Positions 11,784-23,800 of a stretch of DNA of 64,000 nt are shown here, one piece after another (positions within the stretch are counted from its first letter, which is position 1; each line of letters starts with the position of its first letter). Made by a program: the position numbers and the translations under genes. A model generated the notes under the pieces. It saw only the letters and a list, made by a program, of their open reading frames with translations, was not told the origin of the DNA and ran no database searches. Origin of the DNA: Mactra quadrangularis (Eukaryota > Mollusca > Bivalvia > Venerida > Mactridae). The stretch lies in contig CM046297.1 of NCBI GenBank assembly GCA_025267735.1, positions 26,872,011 through 26,936,010 on the forward strand. The letters run 5' to 3'.

Positions 11784-13925
11784 TTATGGAATTTCTGCGG
11801 AAATGGGGGCTAACAAATAACCGCTGAATGTTGAATAAATCTCATTTGGTTGACCATACATGTTTGTGTCGGTACCATAGGAATTGTCTACAGCTTTAAT
11901 CTGGACCTAAAATAAGAAAACAAAAGAAACCCACATGGAATTAGTATTACTCCTTATTTCTTGTTCGGTATCAAAGATCTTAAAAGAATTAAAGTTACAT
12001 TACTTGGCTACTTTTTTATAATAATACAATTCACAACAAGGTTACCCATTTGCATGATTACCTCTTATTTGGATTCCTTGTTTAAAGCTCCACCTAATAA
12101 AACTATACCAAGTGACCGTCAAATCTGCCAGAAAATGCTGAATTTTGTTACTATATTTAGAAATATCAGATTTGTTACTATATTTAGAAATATCAGATTT
12201 GTTACTATATTTAGAGACATCAGATTTGTTACTATATTTAGAAATATCAGATTTGTTACTATATTTAGAAATATCAGATTTGTTACTATATTTAGAGACA
12301 TCAGATTTGTTACTATATTTAGAAATATCAGATTTGTTACTATATTTAGAAATATCAGATTTGTTACTATATTTAGAGACATCAGATTTGTTACTATATT
12401 TAGAAATATCAGATTTGTTACTATATTTAGAAACATCAAATGTGTTACTATGTTAAGTAACACCAAACGTGTGACTATATTTAGTAACATCAAATGTATT
12501 GTTGTGAAAATCGTATTTTATATTTACCGTATCTCCCTGAGCTAGTTTCAAAACAACAGAGTTTCCACCAGTAGCATAATCATTAGCAGTATGACTGTAA
12601 GCTGAGGCAATATAAGCAGCATTATGGTAAAGTTCTAACCATGTTGATTTGTCTAAATGTGCCAATGTGTGAAACTGTAATATAAAATACATGATATTTC
12701 TTGATTGTCTGAAGTTCTGATTGTGAGAACAAATAGATCTCCCAAAAGTTATATTGGCAATACATTTTTAAGATTATGTCGTTTTTACGAATACTACTTC
12801 TTAAAAAACGAACAAAACTGCGATATAAAATGTTACTCGCGAATGCGATTCATGCTACTTTAAATTCCAAGTTCTGTTATTATGCTCTATTAATTGCAAA
12901 TAAATATAAATGCTTGAATCAAATAAAAATTGATAATTTCAGTTACAACGCCAGTAAGATTAGGGTCGTTAGTATGATTCCTGGCGGGGTTTACTTTCAA
13001 GTAACCGAGTCATTAAAATTTTTTTACCGGCATTTTCCCTCCTACCATTTATTCTAAATTACGAAGGGCAGTTGTCAGTCACCAAGAGAAGTATGTGTCT
13101 AGTAAATTATAAATAGCAAATTTCAAAGATTTAGCTTTACCAGAAACAGTGAGTGTGGTTTTACTGACCGCCTTGATATGATCTATACAATGTGTTGCTA
13201 TGGCGTTGAACTGCCACATGTGATGTATGCCAAGCTAGGTCATTGTTTAACTTACTTGGAATCCATAGAGACCAGCTTGTGGTGCAGTAAAGATGCCAGT
13301 GGTAGCATCATAAGCATTACCAAGATTGACAAATACTTTATCATAGGCTATAGTCTCTGCATGAAGAACTGTAAGATCGTGGGTTAAACCAGCAGAGAAT
13401 GCTACCTGGCTGTTGATCTGACAGGATACTGTAATATAAATGATCATAAAAACATAATTTGTTTTTAAATTCATTTTGAATATGTTACGGCCCGATAAGT
13501 TCAGATGGCACGTCAGATAGGGTATTGGTTATTCCACATACAAGTATATTGTTGTTAAGCAATTTTGATTATTTATCCGCCGTGTAAGCTAAGTCGGTAG
13601 CGCCTCTGGGTTTGGTCCCTTTTAGGACTTACATAACTTTGTGAAATTTGATCATGGAATATTTCCTATGACCATATTGCAACTATTTCTTTTTCAAGTA
13701 TGAATGCTGTAATCTAGAATAAAACTCGGATTCAGAGAGCCCTGGCATAAATTATTTGTATTCGCCAGCACAATTAGCACAGAAGTGCGACTGGTTCTTC
13801 CCTAGCGTTTCAATATACATGAAACATACATGCAGCGTTCATATTCTAATAACTTATGATGCGTTAAAATGAACTTAGTACTTACCAAATCCCAGAAGAC
13901 CTAGTATTAATGCGCACACAAACAT
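11784..13925 (-). CDS. C1q-domain protein A (secreted globular-head C1q), 160 aa
   Basis: Exons on the minus strand: 13886-13925, 13256-13428, 12528-12674 and 11784-11906; phases 1, 0, 0 and a TAA stop. Exon 1 encodes a signal peptide (MFVCALILGLLGF, then VSC). The head starts at QVAFSAGL and carries the usual C1q signature: FVNLGNAYDATTGIF, then APQAGLYGF, then SAYSHTAND in the third exon and the ending YSTFSGYLLAP. There is no collagen repeat, so this is a head-only secreted C1q protein. In bivalves such proteins act as soluble pattern-recognition lectins in haemolymph (family knowledge). A splice acceptor (TTATTTCAG) ends nine bases before the ATG, implying a non-coding first exon. An AATAAA lies about 50 bases after the stop. 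Intron 2 contains a degenerate SINE and intron 3 a 27-bp tandem array. Confidence 0.9.
12137..12470 (+). repeat. 27-bp tandem repeat with 81-bp higher-order pattern, intron 3 of C1q gene A
   Basis: About 12 units of TTTGTTACTATATTTAGA plus AATATCAGA or GACATCAGA. Two AATATC units are followed by one GACATC unit, repeated, giving an 81-base super-unit. The last units near 12440-12500 decay. Because 27 is a multiple of 3 it stays open in several frames on both strands; those ORFs are not genes. Confidence 0.95.
12956..13216 (+). mobile_element. Degenerate S2 SINE
   Basis: The head is largely lost, but GATTCCTGGCGGGGTTTAC, GGGCAGTTGTCAGTCACCAA and GTGTTGCTATGGCGTTGAA match the S2 body and tail. 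It is in intron 2 of C1q gene A, antisense to the gene. Confidence 0.65.
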
Positions 13926-14529
13926 TTTTTTTTCTGAAATAAAAATTGAATAGACAGTTAAAGTGTTAAGCACGCATCTTCTTGTTGCCTTTTGAGTAAA
14001 GAACGCTTTAAAATAATTGGGACAAAACTCATAATATAATTGTATAGACTTGGACACAAATTCAGAAAGGTTATATGGTGCTGAAAGCGATTGCAGATAA
14101 CAATAATGAAACTACAAAGAACACAACTATTAAATCTGGTTAAAAAATATATTTTTAGTTTCTTTCAGGTTATAAGTACTGCCCTTTATATGTAAAGGCA
14201 TACAAAAATAAATAGTTAATACAAAGTTCTTTCTTACCTTAAATTAGTTGACGGTAGAAACGCAGTAATAAATTCAAGCACAGATATGAGACCGAACTTT
14301 GTAAGATATTACAAATGGCTAAAAAGATAAGAAATGTAGGGCATGTTCTATTTTACTTTTTGTGTTTGTCACGCGCGTATATAATTGTCTTGTTTTAACA
14401 ATTAAGTTTCTATTGTTTGGTGCCTCAAACCTTTTTTAGCTATTCAGAAGTAATGGCGTCAGATCGTCTGTCTATCCTTATAACGATATCAGCGTGTGCC
14501 GTCACTTCGGAAATCGGTATGACAATTTA

Positions 14530-15230
14530 GGCTTTCGATTCGTAAAAGTATATTAACGTGTAGCGACATTTTTGCTGTCGATCCGTATAAGTATAATAAT
14601 GTGTAGCGACATTTTTGCTGTCGATCCGTATAAGTATATTAATGTGTAGCGACATTTTTGCTGTCGATCCGTATAAGTATAATTATGTGTAGCGACATTT
14701 TTGCTGTCGATCCGTATAAGTATAATTATGTGTAGCGACATTTTTGCTGTCGATCCGTATAAGTATAATTATGTGTAGCGTCATTTTTGCTGTCGATCCG
14801 TATAAGTATAATTATGTGTAGCGTCATTTTTGCTGTCGATCCGTATACGTATAATAATGTGTAGCGTCATTTTTGCTGTCGATCCGTATAAGTATTATAA
14901 TAATGTGTAGCGACATTTTTGCTATCGATCCTTATAAGTATATTATTGTGTAGCGACATTTTTGCTGTCGAACCGTATAAGAAATATTTATGTGTAGCGA
15001 CATTTTTGCTGTCGATCCGTATAAGTATATTTATGTGTAGCGCCATTTTTGCTGTCGATTCGTATAAGAACATTGCAACGTGCAACGTCAAATTGTCTGT
15101 TGCTTTATATAAGTATATGGATACATTGTATGTAGCGACACTACGGATGTCGATCCATATAAGTATATTATTTTGCGGTATCACTTCGGCTGCCAGTCTT
15201 TACAAGTATATTGATATGTGACATCACTGC
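14530..15230 (+). repeat. 43-bp tandem repeat with internal hairpin, between C1q genes A and B
   Basis: About 12 good units of GTGTAGCGACATTTTTGCTG then TCGATCCGTATAAGTATAAT, followed by 3-4 decayed units to about 15230. Each unit holds CGACA-TTTTTGC-TGTCG, which can fold. ORFs through it (14553-14741, 14867-15221) are products of the repeat. Confidence 0.95.
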
Positions 15231-15698
15231 GTGTAAAATTGAAGTTTAACTGGGCTTAATTCGTAAACTGAAACCTTGATATACATTTTAAAAGGATGGT
15301 TTCGTTGACTGTTTAGAAGTTTTAGTCGAAAGAAATGTACCTGTTTACTAATGCTGTTTACAACAGTACCAACACGTCATTAAATTAAAAAATAGACAAA
15401 ATATCAAATATGGCTAATGTGAGAATGGCTATGGCTACGCCTAGCGTTTGTGGTACTTTCCTAATTTTGACCTAACAAATGAAGATAAGACTAATGGATG
15501 TCACATAGAAAGATAAGAAATCTACATAGAAAATATCTCTGAAAATTAGGAACACTTTTTCATCCAGACAAACAGTTTAATATCAAGGTATGATATATTA
15601 CATTTTCTGTAAAAAGTTCAACATGAATTTAATTCTATTTTGTTTTGAAACTTTTATCAAATTGATATCTTTGTTTTATTCTATTTACCCTTGCTGCT

Positions 15699-15706
15699 TA
15701 TAAATA
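15699..15706 (+). promoter_or_regulatory. Candidate TATA box for C1q gene B
   Basis: TATAAATA inside GCTTATAAATAGCAG, about 365 bases before the start codon of C1q gene B. The acceptor next to the ATG requires an upstream non-coding exon, and this motif is well placed to start it. The donor of that exon was not identified. Start site not proven. Confidence 0.4.
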
Positions 15707-16069
15707 GCAGAGTCTACGCTTCATGTAATTGTTTATAAAATAACATAACCTGACAACTTGCTTTCAGTTAATACTTTCTCAAAGTTGAGATTTAGGGCAA
15801 GTTAAGTTTGCAATGTTTGTAATACACTGGTTGGTTGAACTGACTACCTTTGTGAACGGAGAAGTTGTTTAAACGAATGATGAAAAGCAACCATTCATTA
15901 AGTGATCCTTGCAATGAGTCGCTGCTATCATGAAATTGATTGTTATAGGAATTGAATGAATATGCTTGAGGAAACATGCTTAAATGTACAAAAATAATAA
16001 GCACACACATTTAGAGTGTTTCTTACTATACAGATTATTAGTAAAAACTATTCTGTTATTATTTTCAGT

Positions 16070-18619
16070 ATGAAAGTGTATATTTGTGCCGCAGCTTTGT
16101 GTGTGTTGGTATGCGTGGAGGCATCAGCTATATATAGTGAGTATTTTGCATTCAATATTTAAGCGCACGAGGAATGGCCACTTTTTAAATGTCATTATAA
16201 TACCACATAATGGTCAATGCACGCTATGGTCATCAAAAGGCGTATTAGAATAACATAGTTTGTGTATTTCAAATAATTCAAATGCACTTTGTTGATCATC
16301 ACTGCTGCCATAATGCATCTACCGAAGATATACGGAATTTTCCGATGCTTTACGATTGATCGGTTTTACAACCGGTATAACTCAGCTATTGCATACTAAT
16401 CGAGACGAGAATGAACGATGATGTACTATAATTTTCTTTTTTTACTGGTATATGTGTGCGGTGTATATATATTATATAATATTCAAAACCCAATAGCATA
16501 CAATCTTAGGCATTAAATGTATTACAATGTATAAAACAAGAATGTCCATGTTAGATCCATTGTTCTTTTCCAGAAAGACAACAAGGAGGTCAATTTGTGG
16601 CTTTCTCTGCTGGCTTAACTCAAATGGTAAATTTGACAACAAACAGTAGTGTTGTTTTTGACAAAGTTTTTATTAATCAAGGTAAGAGAAAACTTAAGTT
16701 TTGTTTGTTTTGTTTTATGCTCCTTATAATATTACAAATGGACTTACCTAACATTCGAATATCGGCTGCAACAGCAAAAGATTCCCATCATTGGTAAGCA
16801 ATTGTCTACTGTCTTACTTAACAGGGACAATGTATTATCGATGCCTTCTGACTTTAGGACTAGTAATGCATATTTTCAAATTCCTGTTTAAGCCGCGGAG
16901 AGTACTCTATGTATGCTATGTGCTTTCGGGAATCTATTACTGCGAATGTCCTGATCAAATCTCAGAAGCAAACACAAGAGTACAATAAGATTAACTTGAC
17001 AATAAGGTTAACTTTCATTACTGTTTAAGTTTGTAACATACTAGTTTTGTTGTGTTTAATGCCGTATTCTTCCGTCAGTGACTGACTAATGTCCTTCATG
17101 GATCACTCGTAGGAGCGAGAAAGGCGTAGATATTATTACTTGACCAAGCCCTACAAAACTATGCTCCTTGTACATACAACCCGGCTAGTGCGCTACTGAA
17201 TGAGCAAGCAGTGCGGCTTTTCTTACAATAATATTACGTGATTACAGGTAATGGTTACAACAGTCAGACAGGTGTATTTACATGTCCTAGACCTGGTGTT
17301 TATATGTTCCTGTATCATGGTCTCTCTGAAACAGTAAGTCTTATACACGTTATAGACTTTTATTATTAAATTGTTTTCAACCGTCAGTGATGCAAACATT
17401 AACGGTGTTTAACCTTAACGACTTGAATACTCGATATATTTATTTGTTTGTTTCCGTTCATAGATACTGGTAACTAATTTATTATTACTGGGAACAAATA
17501 ACTGAAGTGAGTATTTAAGTCAGCAGGATTATACTTTGTCGATAAGTTATGTACATTGTATTTAGTGTCTGGATGATAATTTTTGTAGACAAGACAATGC
17601 CCTCTCTGTAACTCGTGTGAATGATTAAAACCAATTATATTGGTATTTTCATATACGCGACGGGTACGAACAAACTGATCAGTACGGACTGTTTCTTCCT
17701 TAAGCCAACAATATTAAGTGAGATTCTTAATGTGGTTTGAACATATGCCGATCTGGCTATCCATTGGTTACCAGCCAGCCACGCCCGCCCTTTGTAGGTC
17801 AAGTGAGGAAGTTTAATACATTAAATATTTTCTAGCATTTTAGTAACTCTTGAAATGTTTGGTTATTTTTTCAGAGTGGACAAATGTGGCTAGATTTGTT
17901 TAAAAATGGAGCTTATGAAATCACAGCCTATGCTCATAATGGTCAAGATTATGCAGCTGCAAGCAATGCTATGTTATTGACTCTGAATACGGGTAAGTTA
18001 AATACAACTTTGACAAAATTGACGGACCTATATGAGATGAATGGAATAAGAACTAATTTCACACTCTAAGGCAATTAATGTAGCCAAGTAGTTGACATTT
18101 ACTAAGTAGTTTTGAAACATTTGTGAATCATACTTGTGTGTGTATATTCAAGACAAAGAATAGATTATAATGATTATATTATTAGTGCGTACATACATTT
18201 CAAATAACAAAAAACAATGCTTCTGTAATCGTAACAAACTATTTTTCTGTAAGTGTCGAAATTTGTGTGATTTGGGACACTCGTCGAAAACCTTACTACT
18301 TTTGAAGGCACCGTATCTTTTTATTTACTACTTAGATGAATTGAAGCCAAAAGCATATTCAACTCGGGAAGGGAGCAATTTCAATTACTTCAAAACCGGA
18401 CTTGTTCATTTTTAATGTAAAGTACATGTAGTGTTAAGCTTTAACATGCGGTTTTTTCTAATGTTTGCATGTTTTATATTGACCTCATGTGTATTTCTAT
18501 TGTTTACAGGTGACACAATCTACATTAGAGGCCATGGATCCAGTCAGCTATATGGTGACCCAACAGAAGTTTATGGCTCATTCTCTGGATACCTTTTGTC
18601 TCCAGGAGCACACAGTTAA
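16070..18619 (+). CDS. C1q-domain protein B (secreted globular-head C1q), 162 aa, five exons
   Basis: Exons 16070-16136, 16574-16681, 17248-17333, 17875-17992 and 18510-18619; phases 1, 1, 0, 1, stop TAA. Exon 1 encodes a signal peptide (MKVYICAAALCVLVCVEASA). The domain begins at QFVAFSAGLTQ and continues with FINQGNGYNSQTGVF, PGVYMF, AYAHNGQDYA and ends YGSFSGYLLSPG. It is the only C1q gene here on the plus strand and differs from the others by an extra intron after FINQ and by a different phase at the last intron. It is the most divergent of the five (for example WLDLFKNGAY where the others have LYHNAYY-like text). An acceptor (ATTATTTTCAG) ends one base before the ATG, so a non-coding exon is expected upstream. 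Expected role: secreted recognition lectin (family knowledge). Confidence 0.9.
17060..17220 (-). mobile_element. Very degenerate S2-like SINE remnant
   Basis: Plus-strand text TTCCGTCAGTGACTGACTAA and GCGTAGATATTATTACTTGACCAA (read in parts) matches the S2 body in reverse. It is in intron 2 of C1q gene B. Confidence 0.4.
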
Positions 18620-18689
18620 TAATGTCACCATTGTGAAGCATTTCCTTATTCGATGGTTATATATAACTTGTATACATTGACCTAGATTG

Positions 18690-18695
18690 AATAAA
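18690..18695 (+). promoter_or_regulatory. Poly(A) signal of C1q gene B
   Basis: AATAAA about 70 bases past the stop of C1q gene B; a second similar motif (AATAAAT) follows within 15 bases. Confidence 0.55.
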
Positions 18696-18699
18696 CAAT

Positions 18700-20827
18700 T
18701 TAATAAATCATTTCTAGATGTATTTCTTGTCATTGCCAATTGTCTAGGTCGGCACAGAGATAAGAGAGATCAAATCAAATGTCCTTAATTTGGATCGCCG
18801 CCGTAATAAGATCATAATTTGGGTTGAAAAGGCGTTTACCGTTTTCCGTTTTTGCAAAAGGGGGAAACAAAATTTTGCCAATGAACCTATTTTGAAAAAA
18901 GCAAATGGATGGAAAAGCATTAAACTAGCCTAATAAACTTGTTGATAAATCAATTAGTTGACTATTTATTCATTGACCATCGACATCTTATTATGTACTA
19001 AGACAAAGAATGGCCAATTTTATATTTGCCAGCTAAAAGTATGATAATCATTATGAAGTCATCGGCGTTGCAATATTTGACAATCTTTTAAAAGGTAATT
19101 GTTGCCTCTTAGTATTTTAAAAAGAGCAAATGTTAGTACATTGTACATCAGTTACATGTTTGATATCTTAATCATGGGGAATAAGGTTACACACTTTCTT
19201 TTAAATATGTCGGTAATACATGTATGTGTTTCTGTACTTTGTGAAACAGTACAGATAACGTTTGAAAAAAGTGCGAGTTTGTTTTACTGGTTTAAAAAAT
19301 ATTAAATTACAATCCGCTACCAAACACTTTGTTTTATTATGCACGACCCTGTACAGTATAACCTCTTCAGAGCCCTCTACTGAGCAAATCCTCTGCACAA
19401 CAACATCTTTTGATGTTTCCCGTGGGCGTAATCTTAATTGAATTTAACCTCTACAGAGCAACAACCTCTGAACAGCTACACATTTTAGTCCCTCCTAATG
19501 GGTGTTGCTCAAGAGACGTTGTACTGTATACTAAAAAATAACCAATGATCATCAAGAAAATGAACTCAATTATGATCTGAATCTATCAAAAAACTTTATA
19601 TGATGTAGTATTTTAGCTGGTATTTAGATAAATTGTCGGCTTAAGCCAGGATATGCTTTAAACAACTTACTTCTGAGTGAGGTGTAAGTTCAGGTGAATT
19701 TGTCTCAAACAAAGCAACACAAACACACAAGGACCACATACGTTTGTAAATGTAAATCATTTACAGGACTATCGGAAAAGTCAATATTATTAATTAGTTC
19801 CCTGTTAATATTTCCCATTTTGTTCACTGTTTATATTTCCCACTTAGTCAATTTCTGGCCACTGATGGAATTTTAAACTTGAACTAAAATGTCAATGTTT
19901 TTTTGTCATAACAAACAAAACTAAGTACTTACTTGACAGCTTTTGTTTGGAGAATGGAAATTGTTTTGACGTTTTTTATGCTCATGTTGTCTTTATAAAA
20001 AAGGACAATACCGAGAGTCGGTTCGAAAGATTTGTTGGTTATCAGAAAAGGGACTTTTCAATGGTCGAATCCAAAAACCACTATGATCTATTTATATTGC
20101 CAAGACGTATAAGTAAACCATCTGTGTGTTAGTTTGGAAGATAATTATAATCTTCATGACTAACAATAGTAGGTCATATGTACTACGTAAAGTGTGTTGT
20201 TTCAGACTTATATGTAACTGTCTGAGATAAAGAATCTTATCATTTGTGGTCTCAATTTATACAATCTCAACATTAAAACTTAATACATTTATGAACATTT
20301 TGTTGCATTTATGGGACACGTGGACAATACCATCTGTTTTTGGCCTCTTCAAGACAGTTAAATCAATCAAACCATGTCATTAACATTTTGTAGTGAAAGG
20401 ACAAAATTGTATGTCTTACTATTGATGAACTATGCAGTGTTAAGCTAATGTAAGGAGGTTAATGCTACGTGTATCAGAACAATGGTGGTTTTAATGTTTG
20501 TTGTAATGATAACGCATGACCGTCCAAACTGTTTGACCATGCCCTGTTTAATGACAACACAATGACATCAGTACGTTGATCTCACTTACATGTGAACTTT
20601 AGAATATTCTTATTTGTTTTTAATGCATTGGATGATGATTACGTGGCGTTCTTAACTAAAGTGAAACCGATTGCTAGTGAACTTTGTACTGTATTGTTCA
20701 ATGTACTTATAACGACGGTACCATCATATGCGATACTTATCTATCTTAAAGAAATAAGTATTTATCATAGATTAAAGGTCTTAATACTGAACTTTAAACA
20801 AATTAGCTGTATCTATCGTATATTAAT
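18700..20827. other. Gap without a recognised gene between C1q genes B and C
   Basis: Holds one MITE (19352-19530). The ORFs here (60-84 codons) show no domain, splice support or family likeness. Confidence 0.6.
19352..19530 (-). mobile_element. MITE, CAGTACAACCT family, copy 2
   Basis: Reverse orientation: begins TACAGTATAACCTCT and ends GACGTTGTACTGTATA. It lies in the gap between C1q genes B and C. Confidence 0.7.
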
Positions 20828-20833
20828 TTTATT
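20828..20833 (-). promoter_or_regulatory. Poly(A) signal of C1q gene C
   Basis: AATAAA on the minus strand about 46 bases past the stop codon of C1q gene C. Confidence 0.45.
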
Positions 20834-20878
20834 AAGTTACAATTAAGTGATGTCAATAGCACCATTCGAATATTTGTG

Positions 20879-23800
20879 TTAACCAATTGCTATTTCTTCA
20901 TGAATTGGTGCTAGAAGGTATCCACTAAAAGTATTGTATATTTGATCTGTACGTCCATACAGTTCTGTTGTGTAGCCATTGGTGTTCTTTACTGATCTTA
21001 TAAACATCTGAAGTTGACAAAATCTTAATTTTAATTTTCGCCTGTTGTTTCTGTTGTGTAAAGGCAATGCAATGCATGTTTAACACGTACTTGCATAAGC
21101 AAAGTCATACAATAGTCACATACTTTATTGTCATGAAAAATTCACATACTTTATTTGGCGTTCTTAAGAATCAATGATGAAATTCACTTGAAACTTTACT
21201 GATGTTTCGAGGTTACCATTGGAAGTCACATATCAGTTGCATAACTTTAGCATGATTTTGACTTACTTGTGGCCCTTTTATACTAAGAAGTTCCCAGTTA
21301 AAAATCCACTTTAAATTTCACTTATCTAAAATCGATTGCGTATCAATGATTAATTTTGCTTACACGAGCAACTGAATTGTCAGTAGCGTTTTCCTTGGAC
21401 TGCTCTTGTTTATTCTGGAAATCGTTCTAATTACTAACCCATTAATCCAGCTTCATGTTTAACATGTTTTTATTTTAGATGATGTAGATATATGTCTATA
21501 TTGTCACTTACCGTATCACCTTTTGACAGTCGTATTATAACGGAGTTACCGGCAGCACCCCACTCTGATGTCGTATGTGTATAAGCCGAGTTAACATAAT
21601 AAGCATTATGATAAAGTTCTAGCCATGCTGAAGCCCCTTGACGTGCAACCAAATGATACTGTAAAATACCAAAATAAACATCCTCTTAGTTTCTGTAATA
21701 AGTGTATGCCAACTATTTGCCTTGTCCATAATCATTTTCTCTTTTGTAAATTCTTAACTAAGTCAGACTTCTTAGTGGCCAACGACTGAATGTTTCAAGC
21801 CGCCAGGCTAGCTCAGTTGGTAGCACGCAAGTCTACTGATCGAGGGTTCGATTCCCGGGCGGTGCATACTCTCGTAGAGCTTGGTCAGGAAATTATTTCT
21901 ACGGCCATTCTCCCTCCTGCCATTGATTTTTAATTATGTAGGGCAGTTGTCAATCACTGACGAAAGTATGCGCTTAGAAGTTGGTTAACAGCTAAATCTA
22001 GAGATTTAACCTTTACAGGAACAGTGAGTAGGTTGACTGACCGCAGTTATATGAGGCCATGCCAAATTGGATTTCTGTTAAGCGTCAACTCAAGTTTGAC
22101 AAACCTAAGTACCTATTCACAAAAACACACAAACCGAAAACAAAAGCACAAATAATTTACATATTAAATATTTCAATTACTTTCGATTCTCAAAAAGCGT
22201 TCATAACTCTGGTCGTTCCATAACATCACACCAATTTCATACAGAGATGGGGAAAATGTATGGTTACAAGAGCTGCTTATGTTTTGATGAGGGTTGTGCT
22301 TCCGCTGTTGTTTTCGTTTGTCTTTGTGAGAAGACGAACATCCTGCATGAGTCGTACATAAGGTCGCAAGATCATGGCGCATGGACCTGTCTACCCTTTC
22401 ATAGTAGAAAACATTTAGTAAAATTTAACACCACTTTTTAAATTTACTTTGGCTCTACATTAAAAAATCATTTTGCCTTGTTTCACTGAAAGAGTAATTT
22501 TGGTTAAAAAGTAACTTTATATACAAACGATTTAGTCATAATTATTTCATGTCTATTTTCATTTTTTAAAGATAAATTTTGGTCTTTATAAGTTTCCTAA
22601 AAAGTTTGGAGATTAAGTTACCTTTTAACCAAAATGATTCTTTGAGTAAAAAAAGACAAAATGAATATTTGATATAAAGCCAAAGTTAATTTAAACGTGG
22701 TGTTGCCTAAAATCAAGTTGCCTATAGTTGTGTTTAATTTTACTAAATGTTCATACTTAGATATTCAGAGGGGTAGAAAGGGCAGCGCGACATGATCGTG
22801 TGACCTTATACACGACTCATGCAGGTTGTTCGCCTTCCCACGAAGACAAACGAAAAACAACAGCATAAGCACAACCCCCAGCAAAACATCGACAGCTCTG
22901 GTAACCATGCCCTATTTCCCTACTCTGTATGAGAAAGGATTGGCGTGGTGTTTTGGAACGACCTGAGCCATTAAATGCTTCACCAAAAGATGGCAAACGC
23001 TTGGTAGTGTGTTTGACTGAACGTCAAAAGTACAATCCTTCATTGCGTAGTGTCATGTTTTGTACTACAGATAAAAAACTATTCAACGGTTTACGAATTT
23101 TTTAGACTACCATGACTATTAAATTCAATTTGACTTTAATACAAGTAGCATCAGGATGGTATGTTCAGTGTTAATAATCCTACAAGTCACACAATTTTTA
23201 TGTCAATTGAGGACTTAAATAACTCATTAGATTAATATTTCTAAATTAATATTACTTCCCTTTTCCCTGTTATATTCTATGCAGAATATTTAAAAGATAT
23301 TTTATTATGCCCTTAGGGCATTCAATTGAAATATATACAAAAAAGTATCTACTCGTATAAATATATATGCAAGGGAGAAAATCTAGTCTAGGATACAAAA
23401 CCACGGTTGCTTCCCGTGACATTTGAATGAGGTTACCATGTATATAATAAGGCCATGCCAAATTGGAATTTCGTTAAGGGTCAACTCAAGTTTGACAAAC
23501 CAAGGTACTTCTTCACAAAAACACATAAATTGAAAAAGAAAACATATGACCATTTCAGCAAGTATTTACACAAATAAGTTCTTGGTAGTACATGAATGTT
23601 TATGACGTTAATGTGAGATTAAAGTTATTCTATAAATAAGTGTATACAACAGACACATGTACATTTTCATTTTTCAATTACACAGAAACAAGGAATTCCT
23701 GAGATAAATCAGCTATCGAATCCCGGAAAAAAAGAATTATTTAAGAAAAATTCACCAACAATTTTGTGGTTTTTTTTAGATTGATGACTCTAAAACCTAT

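Noticed and set aside
11961..12545. Long ORFs on both strands (up to 194 codons) with FVTIFRNIR-like repeats
   Set aside because: They are produced by the 27-bp tandem array, whose period is a multiple of three, inside an intron of C1q gene A.
14553..15221. Repetitive ORFs with IDSKNVATH-like text
   Set aside because: Read-through of the 43-bp array in shifting frames; no start context, splice support or domain.
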